Assembly: GCA_964517435.1 (NCBI GenBank) | Contig: CAZFEC010000001.1 | Location: 159,674-223,673, forward strand | Length of the DNA stretch: 64,000 nt | Direction of reading: 5' to 3' | DNA from: BS150m-G50 sp964517435 | Lineage (GTDB): Bacteria; CAIWAD01; BS150m-G50 | Shown: positions 9,030 to 18,219 of the stretch, piece by piece | Layout of the letters: each line of letters begins with the position of its first letter | How positions within the stretch are numbered: position 1 is the first letter of the stretch | Position numbers and translations under genes: made by a program | Notes under the pieces: generated by a model | Told to the model about the DNA's origin: nothing | Database searches by the model: none | The model's input: the letters and a program-made list of their open reading frames with translations, nothing else

Positions 9030-10634
9030 TCAGCTGTAGATTTTCTTGATGATGGTACCGGTGTAATAATGGGCGAGGATATCCTGGTACTTCATCCCCT
9101 TGTCCACCGCCAGGGTACCGGCACCGGTTTCACACATACCAACCCCGTGTCCGCAGCCGGCACCGTGAAAGATGAAGTTGAGCGGTTCGTTGAGATCGGT
9201 GTATTCCACTTCTACATGGAAGCAGCTGGAGAGCAGTTCGGAGCTGCTCAATGTCTGGCGGATCCGCCGTTCGCCCTTGATCAGCACATTATCGCGACTG
9301 CCGATGATTTCCATTTCCAGGATGCGGCCGCTGACACCGCGCCGGATCGGGATGATTTCGTAGAGGGTCCCGATATCGACACCGGTGTTACGGGTAATCA
9401 CATCCTCGATCTCGCGCCGCTGGTAGGACTCGCGCCAGCGGTAATAGCGGCGGGATTGTTCGTAGACCTGCTGGCTCAGGCGCTCTGTGACGTGGCAGTA
9501 GGTGTTCGGTTCGCTGTTGATCCAGTCACGGATGTTGGTCTCCCGGGAGAGATCCACTTTGTCGCGCCGCCGGGCCCGGTCGCTTTTGTCTCTGAACCCG
9601 GTGAGATATTTCAACGCGGGAATATCGAAGATGTGTTTCCCATCTTCCAGATGTCCGCCGCAGACCGGCGAATACCAGGTCGAGGCGACCTTGTCGTCGA
9701 ACAGCACCACCCGGCCCCGCGTCATGCTGACCGCCTTGCGCTGCTGATCGTGCACCTCGCCGACACCCCGGTACATCTGGCAGTGATCGAAGGCGCAGAA
9801 GTCATAGTCGTCGTTGGGATGCTGATGCCCCAGCTTGGCCAGACCAAGACTGCGGACGGCGATCGCCTTGGCTTTAAGCGCCTCACGCGGATAGTCGGAA
9901 TCCTGTTCCGACGCCACCACCGCCAGGACGTAGTCTTCCATGTCGACTTCGTTGACCGCCAGCATCAGGCCGCCGTTTTCCAGGCGGAATTCTATGCCCC
10001 CGCCGAAAACAAGGTCTTCCTTCTCCGAGCGCTGGTTGCCTGGATGAATCCTGGCTTTCAACATGATCAGTCGCGACTCCGGAGTTTCCGGGATCAAACG
10101 GCAGATATCGTCTACCATCGTGTGTTTGTCGTATTCCAGATCGAAGATCTCGAAACGACCGCCCGCCTCTTTCACGCGCCGGCGGATGAGGGTGGGTTCG
10201 TACCGGCTGAGTTCCTCCAGCTGCGCCCGCGCTTCCGCTTCGGTATCGTAGCTGCCGAGGTTTACCTGGAAACGGCGGTTATCATGCGTGAAGCTGCCCA
10301 GCTCCAACTGCACACCGACAGTGCTGACATCTACTTCATGACCGTCCGCCTCCAGCTGCTCCAGCAACTCCTCCGCTTCCGCTTCCGATTCGTACCGGCC
10401 CAGGTTGAGGCTGAAAGCGAACCTGGCGCTGTTGCTCTCCTGGCGCTGCACCCGCCAGATGCGGTTCTGGGTGATACGCTGGATCTTGCTCTTGCAGCCG
10501 GGTGTCTCCAGGCGGTAACCGCCATTGACTTTGAAGGTGATTTTCTCCTCGCCGGCTGCGATCGCCGTTCTGAATACGGGTGCCGCGGGTTTATTGCGGC
10601 TGGGTTTGGCGGTCGCTTTCTTCTTTGTGGCCAT
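9030..10634 (-). CDS. SpoIID/LytB-domain protein with two SPOR-like repeats
   Basis: 534 residues from ATG 10634, chosen because GGAG lies seven bases upstream; an ATG at 10649 is less well placed. Two similar segments near residues 90-170 (ARFAFSLNLGRYESEAEAEE and RRFQVNLGSYDTEAEARAQL) look like SPOR-type peptidoglycan-binding repeats. The SpoIID domain follows, with VVASEQDS (catalytic Glu position), Cys/His metal-site candidates FCAFDHCQMYRG and SPVCGGH, and the C-terminal HGAGCGHGVGMCETGAG. SpoIID proteins are peptidoglycan lytic transglycosylases or amidase enhancers. No signal peptide is obvious; the N-terminus is Lys/Ala-rich (ATKKKATAKPSR), so export is unclear. Confidence 0.85.
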   Translation of the reverse strand: MATKKKATAKPSRNKPAAPVFRTAIAAGEEKITFKVNGGYRLETPGCKSKIQRITQNRIWRVQRQESNSARFAFSLNLGRYESEAEAEELLEQLEADGHEVDVSTVGVQLELGSFTHDNRRFQVNLGSYDTEAEARAQLEELSRYEPTLIRRRVKEAGGRFEIFDLEYDKHTMVDDICRLIPETPESRLIMLKARIHPGNQRSEKEDLVFGGGIEFRLENGGLMLAVNEVDMEDYVLAVVASEQDSDYPREALKAKAIAVRSLGLAKLGHQHPNDDYDFCAFDHCQMYRGVGEVHDQQRKAVSMTRGRVVLFDDKVASTWYSPVCGGHLEDGKHIFDIPALKYLTGFRDKSDRARRRDKVDLSRETNIRDWINSEPNTYCHVTERLSQQVYEQSRRYYRWRESYQRREIEDVITRNTGVDIGTLYEIIPIRRGVSGRILEMEIIGSRDNVLIKGERRIRQTLSSSELLSSCFHVEVEYTDLNEPLNFIFHGAGCGHGVGMCETGAGTLAVDKGMKYQDILAHYYTGTIIKKIYS

Positions 10635-10678
10635 GTCAGCTCCATTCATCCAGTCTCAGCATGGTTTGAAGATCAAAA

Positions 10679-10707
10679 ATAATAATATGATAAAAGGCGA
10701 AAGTCAA
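10679..10707 (-). promoter_or_regulatory. Sigma-70-type promoter of the SpoIID-domain gene
   Basis: On the minus strand TTGACT (10707-10702), a 17-base spacer, then TATTAT (10684-10679), giving a leader of about 40 bases before the ATG at 10634. The region is A+T-rich against a G+C-rich background. Confidence 0.6.
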
Positions 10708-10720
10708 GGGGGTGGCAGAG

Positions 10721-10737
10721 ACGTCTCAGAGAGACGT
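10721..10737. repeat. Palindrome ACGTCTC-aga-GAGACGT
   Basis: Perfect 7-base arms around a 3-base centre, just upstream of the SpoIID-gene -35 box. Its core CGTCTC-n3-GAGACG is the same as that of the palindrome at 1273-1289. It could be an operator or a minimal repeat; there is no T-run. Confidence 0.5.
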
Positions 10738-10826
10738 AAATCATATTATATTCTCATAAATTATTAGCGATCTTCCCTATGATAATAATACTTCTATTTA
10801 GTCCGGAGAACAGTTGGAAATGCCCT

Positions 10827-10873
10827 GTAAAAAGGCCTCTGAAAACCGTTGCGTAAACGGTTCTCAGAGGCCT
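10827..10873 (-). terminator. Intrinsic terminator of the amylase gene
   Basis: A long hairpin with arms AGGCCTCTGA-AAACCGTT and AAACGGTT-CTCAGAGGCCT around a 4-base loop (10833-10873). On the minus strand it is followed by TTTTT (10833-10829). It lies about 60 bases downstream of the amylase stop codon and is the strongest terminator in the window. Confidence 0.85.
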
Positions 10874-10931
10874 CTGTAGCAATGCCAGGGAAGCAGGTAT
10901 CAGGGACTGATTGCTCCCTTAACCTCGTTTC

Positions 10932-13900
10932 CTATTTCACCAACATCATCTTCCTGGTACTGGTGTATTCGCCAGCTGTCAAACGATAGAAGTACAATCC
11001 CGCGGCATAACCGTCCGCCCGCCAGACCAGCTGATGCGCACCGGCGGTCAGCACCTGGTCGACCGGCCTGGCCACCTGTTGCCCCAGCAGGTTGTAGATG
11101 GTCAGCTCCACCGGCGCCGTACGCGGCAGTTCGAAACTGATCGTCGTCGAGGGGTTGAAGGGATTGGGATAAGCCGGGTGCAACTGGAAAGTGCCTGCCA
11201 CGGCAGGCGGTTGAACGGCTTCCACCAGAATCGTATCGGCGATGACACAGACGCGCGATTGCCAGGTGCCGAACTCGAGCGGCAGCGCGGCCAGGTCACT
11301 GCCCTGGATCTCCCACCACTGCTGGTTGTAGAGGTCGTTCAGGTAGTAGGTGCTGTCCGGATCGTAGCCCCAGTTGATACAGGGGATCTGGAATTCAACC
11401 GTCTTGGTGCTGTTCTCGAGGTTGTGGAAGGCCAGCACGGTGCTGGCGGTGTTGCGGCGGTAGTAGGAATAGGTGTGCGCCATGTCGTCGTTGTTCAAGC
11501 GTCCGAAATTCATCGAACGCAGGGAACTGTACTCGTTCCGGGCCGCGAGCAGGCGCTCATACCAGGGGGAGAGATTCTGCGGATCGCTCCAGTTGATCTG
11601 ATTGCGCGGCGTCAGTTCCCCAACCTCCTGGCCGGCGTAAATCATCGGCAGACCGGGAATGGTCAAAAGGATTGCAGCCACCTGTTTGGTCTGCGCCACC
11701 GAGTGATTGGCCAGATAGCGGGATTCGTCGTGGTTCTCCATGAAACGGAACGGCCAGGCGTAGTCGGGATACCAGACGCCCCAGTTGGTGATCAGCGTGT
11801 TCAGCCCCTCCACATCCGGCACGCCGTTGTAGAGATTGATGAATCCGCCATTGCCTTCGTGGTGCAGCGACCAGTCGTAGGCGGAATCGAAGCGATCGTT
11901 ATAGTAGGTGAAGTCGTTCCCGTTGGCTTCGGCCAGCATCAGGATATCGGGGAACTGCCGTTTCAGGTATTCACGATACTCGACCCAGAACCAGAAATTG
12001 CGGCTCTGCGGCCCCCAGGCGACGTCGTAGCGGAAGCCGTCCACGTTGTGGTCGTCGAGCCAGAAGAGCGCCATCTCCGCCAGCGTCCAGTTTGTCTCCG
12101 GGTTGCTGACATTGATGTTGGGCAGCGACACCCAGTCGTAGTAATAGGTATAGTCGCCGTTGGCGTCGCGGTCGTAATAGTCCCAGTAGTGGGAGTACTC
12201 GCCGAACTGGAAGCAATCCTGCATCCAGGGGTGGCCGATACCGGTGTGGTTGATCACCATGTCGAGAATGATGCGCATATCGAGATCGTGGACGGCGGTC
12301 ACCAGCGCGTCGAAGTCCTCCATGCTGCCGTAGTCGGCTTCGATCGCGTAGTAATCGGTGATCTCATAGCCGTGGTGCGAGGGGCCTTCGAAGATCGGCA
12401 TCAGCCAGACGGTGTTGACGCCGAGGTCGGCGATGTACTGGAGGTTGGCGGTGATACCCGGCAGGTCGCCCGAGGCGGAGAAGGAGCGGGGATAGATCTC
12501 GTAGACGATGGCGTCGCCGATCCAGGCGGGCGCCATGGTGACGGCGGTCGGTATTACCTCGCCGTCGTCGACCGTGAAGAAGGTGCGCGCCCAACCGCTG
12601 TTCTGCTGCCCGTCGGTGACTGTCAGTTTGAAGTAATACTCGCCGTTGGTCGCCGGGATCGACGCCAGGGTCGCTTCCTGTTGATCGGCGCTCTGGATCT
12701 CGACCGGCTCCGGATTGCCCGGCTCCGCTTCCCAGAGCCAGGCCGTGATATCTTCGTCGACATCGGTGGTACCGGCTCCCGACAGGTGGATGACCTCATC
12801 CAGGACGCTCGCCGCCGCCAAAGGCACCGGAGCGTGTTCGATAAATAGATTGTAGCTGATCTGTGCGGAATAACCGGGATAACCCTCCCCGTCGTATGCC
12901 TTGGCTTGTATCACGTTGAGACCGTCCTGCAGGGTGATCTCAACCTGGAAGGTGTCATTGACCGCGTCGGTCAGCACCGAATCGGCGTTGATGTAGATGA
13001 TGACCGGATTCAAGGCGGAAGCGGACACGGTGCCGACGATCTCCTGCTCGGGAACGATGGTGGGAGCGCCCTGCGTCAGGATCCGCAGCCGCGGTCCCGG
13101 GCTGGCGACGCCCTCGCCGATCTCCTCCGGCAACACGGCGCGGAAGCCCCGGCCGTCGGCGTCCAGCGTGGCGGTACGGCCTTCAAACCAGTTGGTCAGC
13201 AGGCGCCGCTGCAGGAATTCGGAATCGGCGCAAAGCAGGTCGTAGACATCCGGATCCCAGGGATATTCGATACCGCCCTGGTTCTCCCCTACTTCAAAGG
13301 CGTGCCCCTGCACCGGCGCCACCCCGCTCAGATAGCTGTAGAGGCTGAAGTACCATTCCCAGCTGTAGCTGCCCATCACGCTCTCCAGGTCGTCGACCGC
13401 GAGGCTGAACTGGTAGCTGTCGCCGTTGCAGGTAACTTCGATCGGCACCAGCTCCTCCAGCGGATCGCGCGAGATGTAGAGCCGGTTGTGGAAGTCAGGC
13501 TCGTACTGCGGCGCGGCGGGATCGCACAGCGTGGCGAATACGCCGTTACCGACCCAGTCGCGGCTGTCCAGCTCCAGCGACACCGGTTGCCCGGCGGCCA
13601 GCGCCTGCAGTGAGGGTGAGATTTGCAGGCAGAGCCGGCTGTAGTCGTTGCGCAGCGCCAACTCGGCGGTGAAGTTGATCGAGTCGCCGCCGGCGGCCGC
13701 AGTCAGGGTGAGCGCTTCGAGATCGGCGTAGTCGCCCGGCGGTGCCGGGTAGTCGTATTGCTCGTCATTGACCGCATCCAGAAGCAGCAGGCCGTCGTCC
13801 GGATCGTGCACGGCAAAGGGGAAGTAGCTGGTAGTGCTGTGGGCGGCGCTGTCCTCAACCGCGATGGTCAATTGATAACGGTCGAAAGCGGTCAGCTCGA

Positions 13901-15161
13901 CCGCGCAGGTGAGCAATTCCTCCTCCGCGTCGTAGTCATAGGGAATACTCACCGCGTCCAGTTCCACCTCGATCTCGGTCAGGGGGTGGTCGTAGTCGTT
14001 GGCGGTCAGGGTGATGCTGAAGTCGAGGGTCTGCGGCGCGTCGAAAACCGTTCCGGGATGGTGCGAGGGATCGCGCAGGATCGGCAGCTGCGAAGCGGTG
14101 ACTACTACCTGGGAGTTGTTGTTGTCCGATTCGTTGATCATCGGATTGTCCGGGTCCCAGGTCCACTCGCTGCCGTTGACTACGAACTTGTAATCGTAGA
14201 CCCCCTCCAGCAGCACCCAGTCGCGCCACCAGCATCCATTCGCGTCCGGCCCTTCCAGCGGGTAGCCGGTCATCGACCAGCCGTTGAATTCGCTGGCGAG
14301 GTAGACCGCCGTGATCTGGGTCCCCAGCCCGGCGTAATGAATCGAGCGGGGATCGAAACAGAAGCGCTGGAGTACCTCCCGGTAGTCGGGCGCTTCGCCG
14401 ATGGCGATGTTCCAGTTCAGACCGTCGTTCGTATCCCAGATCGTACCGTCGGTAATTACAAAGTGGATATGGTGGATGGTATCGATCGGCGTGATGGTGA
14501 TCTGGTAGATGCCGTCCACCTCCTCCATCGGCGACTGAACGGCGTGACCGTCCCCCCAGTCGACGGTACCGGGAGGCCACATCTCTTCGGGCGGAGTGAA
14601 CCAGTTGCCGTGACCGAATTCGTTCACACCCCAGTGCAGCAGCACCTGGGTGGGCTCGTTGGGCAATTCGCCCGGCACCGGATTGTAGAAGATGGTCAAA
14701 GGCTGGCCGGTTTCCGGTTCTTCCGGCGTCCACCAGCTGACGATCTCATCCGAGATAAACTCCAGATGCCAGTCCTGCTCGTCGTTGTTGTCCCAGTTGT
14801 CGCCGTCAGTGAAGACGAAGGCGATCCATTCGATCTCCGGAGTCGGCTCCACCAGCAGGCTGAAGATCCCCTCTCCTTCCGGCGCCATCGGGCTCTGTAC
14901 GGCCGGACCGGAGCCGTGCAGTTCGGTGCCGGGAGGCCACATTTCCTCCGGCGGTGTCGACCAGGAACCGTTGGCGGGATCGTAGATCCCCCAGTGCATC
15001 CTGACCTCGTCAGCGTCATCCGGCAAGGTGCCGGCGACGGCGTCGTAGAAGATCTCCACCGGCTGCCCCATCAGCGGCGTGGGCGGCTCCCACCAGCAGG
15101 ATTGTGCCTGCAGGTTCAATGTCAGGCTGAATAGCGAACAGAGGACTATAAGTCTGCGCAT
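10932..15161 (-). CDS. Giant secreted GH13 alpha-amylase-family enzyme with C-terminal sorting domain
   Basis: 1409 residues from ATG 15161 (AAGGAG seven bases upstream; the signal peptide RRLIVLCSLFSLTLNLQAQ follows). Two related modules near residues 22-135 and 140-250 share CWWEPP/SWWTPE, FTPPEEMWPPGT and W-D-N/T-N-D, resembling starch-binding modules. A CBM48/AMPK-like module follows (YLASEFNGWSMTGYPLEG, near 290), then Ig-like regions. The GH13 barrel spans about 880-1290, with catalytic Asp in DGFRYDVAW, Glu in LAEAN and Asp in MENHDESR. The last ~80 residues (YPNPFNPSTTISFELPR ... GLYFYRLTAG) form a type-A sorting-type tail. Probably cell-surface or released, acting on alpha-glucans. 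Confidence 0.92.
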   Translation of the reverse strand: MRRLIVLCSLFSLTLNLQAQSCWWEPPTPLMGQPVEIFYDAVAGTLPDDADEVRMHWGIYDPANGSWSTPPEEMWPPGTELHGSGPAVQSPMAPEGEGIFSLLVEPTPEIEWIAFVFTDGDNWDNNDEQDWHLEFISDEIVSWWTPEEPETGQPLTIFYNPVPGELPNEPTQVLLHWGVNEFGHGNWFTPPEEMWPPGTVDWGDGHAVQSPMEEVDGIYQITITPIDTIHHIHFVITDGTIWDTNDGLNWNIAIGEAPDYREVLQRFCFDPRSIHYAGLGTQITAVYLASEFNGWSMTGYPLEGPDANGCWWRDWVLLEGVYDYKFVVNGSEWTWDPDNPMINESDNNNSQVVVTASQLPILRDPSHHPGTVFDAPQTLDFSITLTANDYDHPLTEIEVELDAVSIPYDYDAEEELLTCAVELTAFDRYQLTIAVEDSAAHSTTSYFPFAVHDPDDGLLLLDAVNDEQYDYPAPPGDYADLEALTLTAAAGGDSINFTAELALRNDYSRLCLQISPSLQALAAGQPVSLELDSRDWVGNGVFATLCDPAAPQYEPDFHNRLYISRDPLEELVPIEVTCNGDSYQFSLAVDDLESVMGSYSWEWYFSLYSYLSGVAPVQGHAFEVGENQGGIEYPWDPDVYDLLCADSEFLQRRLLTNWFEGRTATLDADGRGFRAVLPEEIGEGVASPGPRLRILTQGAPTIVPEQEIVGTVSASALNPVIIYINADSVLTDAVNDTFQVEITLQDGLNVIQAKAYDGEGYPGYSAQISYNLFIEHAPVPLAAASVLDEVIHLSGAGTTDVDEDITAWLWEAEPGNPEPVEIQSADQQEATLASIPATNGEYYFKLTVTDGQQNSGWARTFFTVDDGEVIPTAVTMAPAWIGDAIVYEIYPRSFSASGDLPGITANLQYIADLGVNTVWLMPIFEGPSHHGYEITDYYAIEADYGSMEDFDALVTAVHDLDMRIILDMVINHTGIGHPWMQDCFQFGEYSHYWDYYDRDANGDYTYYYDWVSLPNINVSNPETNWTLAEMALFWLDDHNVDGFRYDVAWGPQSRNFWFWVEYREYLKRQFPDILMLAEANGNDFTYYNDRFDSAYDWSLHHEGNGGFINLYNGVPDVEGLNTLITNWGVWYPDYAWPFRFMENHDESRYLANHSVAQTKQVAAILLTIPGLPMIYAGQEVGELTPRNQINWSDPQNLSPWYERLLAARNEYSSLRSMNFGRLNNDDMAHTYSYYRRNTASTVLAFHNLENSTKTVEFQIPCINWGYDPDSTYYLNDLYNQQWWEIQGSDLAALPLEFGTWQSRVCVIADTILVEAVQPPAVAGTFQLHPAYPNPFNPSTTISFELPRTAPVELTIYNLLGQQVARPVDQVLTAGAHQLVWRADGYAAGLYFYRLTAGEYTSTRKMMLVK

Positions 15162-15181
15162 GAAAACTCCTTCTCGCGACT

Positions 15182-15208
15182 GGTTGACAATCCTGGCAAC
15201 CGTCAACC
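15182..15208. promoter_or_regulatory. Inverted repeat upstream of the amylase gene
   Basis: GGTTGAC (15182-15188) and GTCAACC (15202-15208) are exact inverted arms separated by 13 bases, 21 bases upstream of the amylase start. Size and placement fit an operator for a dimeric regulator, or a leader hairpin. No regulator gene is adjacent. Confidence 0.4.
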
Positions 15209-15228
15209 GGTAAACAGACGCCGGTATG

Positions 15229-16602
15229 TTATGCTGTTACCGCCGCCAGTTCTTCCAACAAATAGACAAGGCTTTCACTGCCCTGTTTAAAGACATCCAG
15301 GTTGAAATTCTCGTTGGGACTGTGGATGCGGCTGTCCGGCAAGCCAAAGCCGATCAGCAGCGGGGTCACCCCCAGCTGGTGCTGGATATCCGCCACGATC
15401 GGAATCGAGCCCCCTTCCCGCACCAGCTGCGGCGGTCGGCCGAACGCCCGTTCCAGGGCACGGGAAGCGGCTTGAATCGCGGGACTGCGCCAGGGAGTCA
15501 GCACCGGCCGGCCCCCGGCGAAACGGTTGACCTCCAGCTGCACCCCGACCGCCACCTGCTCCCGCAGGAAAGCTTCCGCCAGCTCGACGATGCGGTCCGG
15601 ATCCTGGTGCGGCACCAGACGGAAACTGACCTTGAACATCGCCCGTGCCGGCAGCACCGTCTTGGCACCCTCGCCGGTGAAACCACCCAGGATGCCGTTG
15701 ATTTCACAGGTGGGACGGGCGCCGGCACGCTCCAGCGGAGTATACTCCGGGTCGCCCCACAGTGCCGCCACGCCCAGGTCGCGGCTGTACTCCTCCGCGC
15801 TGAACGGTTGCCGCGCCAGCTGTTTCCGCTCCGCCGCCTCGAGCGGTACTACTTCGTCGTAGAAACCGGGGATGGCCACCCGCCCCTCCGCGTCATGCAG
15901 CAGCGAGATCAGGCGGGCCGCTTCCTGCAGCGGATTCAAGACCGTACCCCCGAAGATACCGGAGTGCAGGTCACGGTTGGGGCCGGTCAGGTTCACCTCC
16001 AGATAGGTCAGGCCGCGCAGTCCGTAGGTGATCGCCGGTTGCTCCGGTGCGATCATATTGGAGTCGGAGACGACCAGCAGATCCGCCTGCAGTCGCTCCG
16101 CTTCCCGGCTCACCAGCGCCGGCAGGTTGACTGAGGCGATCTCCTCCTCCCCTTCGATCAGGAACCTGACATTGACCGGTAACCTTTTCTTAACGGTCAG
16201 CCAGGCGCGCACCGCCCGGATGTGCATGTAGATCTGACCTTTGTTGTCGCTGGCGCCCCTGGCCACCAGGCGGTTGTCGACGACCTGCGGATCAAAGGGA
16301 GCGGCATCCCACAGCTCCAGCGGATCCACCGGTTGCACGTCATAGTGTCCATAGATCAACAACGTCGGCGCGTCCGGGGCGTGCAGCCAGTCGGCATAGA
16401 CCGCCGGATGACCGCCGGTCGGCAGGATTTCGACGTTTTCCAGTCCACTCTCGGTTAGAACGGCGGCGAGGAAATCGGCGCATTTCTGCATCTCCGCCGC
16501 CTTTTCCGGCATAGTCGAGATCGTCTCCAGCCGGATGAAATCCTGCAGCTGGGCCAGTGCGGCGGGGTAGCTCGCTTGTAGTTCCTTCAGGATAGCCTGC
16601 AT
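15229..16602 (-). CDS. M20-family dipeptidase/peptidase
   Basis: Cytosolic zinc peptidase of the M20 family, 457 residues from ATG 16602, which has GAGAGGAAGA directly upstream; the longer frame to 16668 would overlap the previous gene. Metal and catalytic motifs are visible: LLIYGHYDVQP near residue 80, RGASDNKGQIYMH near 115 (metal-bridging Asp) and EGEEEIAS near 150 (catalytic Glu). GPNRDLHSGIFGG marks the dimerisation lid. No signal peptide. It follows the beta-helix lipoprotein by 25 bases, so the two may be co-transcribed, though their roles do not obviously connect. Confidence 0.93.
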   Translation of the reverse strand: MQAILKELQASYPAALAQLQDFIRLETISTMPEKAAEMQKCADFLAAVLTESGLENVEILPTGGHPAVYADWLHAPDAPTLLIYGHYDVQPVDPLELWDAAPFDPQVVDNRLVARGASDNKGQIYMHIRAVRAWLTVKKRLPVNVRFLIEGEEEIASVNLPALVSREAERLQADLLVVSDSNMIAPEQPAITYGLRGLTYLEVNLTGPNRDLHSGIFGGTVLNPLQEAARLISLLHDAEGRVAIPGFYDEVVPLEAAERKQLARQPFSAEEYSRDLGVAALWGDPEYTPLERAGARPTCEINGILGGFTGEGAKTVLPARAMFKVSFRLVPHQDPDRIVELAEAFLREQVAVGVQLEVNRFAGGRPVLTPWRSPAIQAASRALERAFGRPPQLVREGGSIPIVADIQHQLGVTPLLIGFGLPDSRIHSPNENFNLDVFKQGSESLVYLLEELAAVTA

Positions 16603-16627
16603 TCTTCCTCTCCAGCCTGGCCGGACG

Positions 16628-18037
16628 TTAGTCGATGCTGTAGGGATAACTGCCCCAGGGACCGGCATCCGTCAACAGCGTCGCTTCCAGCGGAAACAGA
16701 TCCGGAACGGCGTTGCCGGTGACATGGATATGGCTCTCGATCAGATCGAGGTCGGTAGTGTGCCAGTAGTTGTATTGAAAATCAAGCGACATCGGGTTCG
16801 GATCGTGACTGACCACGGTGACGATCGGATTGAGGATGTTGCCCTCCATCAGGTTGTTTTCCTGGACGTAGAGCAGCGGCTCGGCGGTCAGCTGCAGGCG
16901 GATGTCCAGGAGAGCGGTGGCATGGAAGGTGTTGCGAGCGATGGCCAGGCTGTCCGGGGTTTCCAACCGCATTGTTTCCCAGGTCGAACCGTTGAATACA
17001 TTCTGGAGAACGGTGCCGCGACACTGTGCCTTGATGTCGAGCGCCCGGTAGCAGGATTCGAACCAGTTGTTCGCCAGTTGCAGACCGCAGCCGTTTGCCG
17101 TCTGCACACCGCACTCCGACAGCAGGAGCAGAATCGAACCTTCCAGGCTCAGGGTTCCGGCGCGGAGCACCGCGGCACTGCTGTTATAAGAGAAGCGCAG
17201 GTTGGTCAGCTGGAAATCCCCTTCCCCGGCGACCCCGCAGCCGTTGTCGACGAACAGGCAGTGGGTGAGGGAAACGCTGCCGGCGTCGCTGAAAACCAGC
17301 GCGGTATCGGCATGCATGAAGAGTGCCCGGTCCAGCTGGAAAGGTTCAAGCGGTTGCTGCAGACGGATGCCGCTCCACTGCGGATCGCCGACGATCTCCT
17401 CACGGCCGAGAAAGAGCACCGGTTGCCCCGCGCTGCTGGAGATGCGCAGCCCGCCACCAGCAACCGTGATGCCGCATCCGGGTGCGAAACGGAATTGCGA
17501 ACCCTCCCCGATCGTCAACAGGGCGCCCTCGCCGACAACGATGTCGGCGGTTACCTCGTAGATATTCGTGGTCAGCGTCGTGTCGGCCAGCAGGTTCAGA
17601 CCATCCAGCAGAGCGCCGCTGCGGATCCGGATCACATGGTCCTCGTTTTCCTGCCTCATCAGGAACCGCTGGGTGGGAATCGTATTGCCCTCCACCCAGA
17701 GCACATAGTCGGCGGGAACGAGGGAGGTGAAGATGAGTTCGTTGTTGTCCGGCTCTGCCGTAATCGCGCCCTCGAAGTCGCTCAGCAGCGCCGGCAGGGT
17801 CACCAGTTCCTCCGCCGGTCCGATGCCGGGGTAGATGGCGCGGATATTGTCCAGCACCGGTTCGCCCGGGTACTCGAAGAGGTAGTAGTGCAGCTGGTTA
17901 AGATTGACTCCCGTGTCGCACTGCAGGGTGATCGTCAAGTCGAAGAGCGTATCAGTCTCGTCGGTAGAGCCAGTGTGACAACCGCTGAACAGTAGCAGAG
18001 CTCCGACCAGCAGGCCGCCGGTAACGATGCGATCCAT
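16628..18037 (-). CDS. Lipoprotein with right-handed parallel beta-helix
   Basis: 469 residues. The lipobox LLFSGC ends a clear lipoprotein signal, and GGGAGG precedes the ATG. Residues about 160-430 consist of short beta-coil repeats alternating small polar and hydrophobic residues (LTIGEGSQFRFAPG, LRISSSAGQPVLFLG, LTHCLFVDNGCGVAG), as in parallel beta-helix (NosD-like) proteins. The 'SLTHCLFVDN' style resembles the secreted protein at 27527-28729. The function is unknown; surface polysaccharide binding or a structural role would be guesses. Confidence 0.75.
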   Translation of the reverse strand: MDRIVTGGLLVGALLLFSGCHTGSTDETDTLFDLTITLQCDTGVNLNQLHYYLFEYPGEPVLDNIRAIYPGIGPAEELVTLPALLSDFEGAITAEPDNNELIFTSLVPADYVLWVEGNTIPTQRFLMRQENEDHVIRIRSGALLDGLNLLADTTLTTNIYEVTADIVVGEGALLTIGEGSQFRFAPGCGITVAGGGLRISSSAGQPVLFLGREEIVGDPQWSGIRLQQPLEPFQLDRALFMHADTALVFSDAGSVSLTHCLFVDNGCGVAGEGDFQLTNLRFSYNSSAAVLRAGTLSLEGSILLLLSECGVQTANGCGLQLANNWFESCYRALDIKAQCRGTVLQNVFNGSTWETMRLETPDSLAIARNTFHATALLDIRLQLTAEPLLYVQENNLMEGNILNPIVTVVSHDPNPMSLDFQYNYWHTTDLDLIESHIHVTGNAVPDLFPLEATLLTDAGPWGSYPYSID

Positions 18038-18072
18038 ATTGCCTCCCGAATTCGTCGTCGATCCCGCCTGGG

Positions 18073-18137
18073 GCGATTGTGTAATCGCCGGCTGAGGAAT
18101 TGCTTCGTATGCTAAACATTAAGTGATTAATTTGCAA
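18073..18137 (-). promoter_or_regulatory. Possible promoter and leader hairpin of the beta-helix lipoprotein gene
   Basis: On the minus strand TTGCAA (18137-18132), a 17-base spacer and TAGCAT (18114-18109) form a weak sigma-70-like promoter. The following leader contains the hairpin GCGATT-gtgt-AATCGC (18073-18088). The 182-base gap separates divergent genes; I saw no strong plus-strand promoter for archease. Confidence 0.35.
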
Positions 18138-18219
18138 AGTATTCACAGCGAGCCGCGTGATCCGTCACCGGCAGAGGGGCTTGCTGTCGTTTTAGCCATT
18201 GGACTACCGGAAGCTGGTT

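Noticed and set aside
8973..10682. Plus-strand open frame opposite the SpoIID-domain gene, and similar ones opposite the amylase, ATP synthase and the secreted protein at 57.6 kb
   Set aside because: Each lies over a recognised minus-strand gene with clear family motifs; the antisense products look like random translation.
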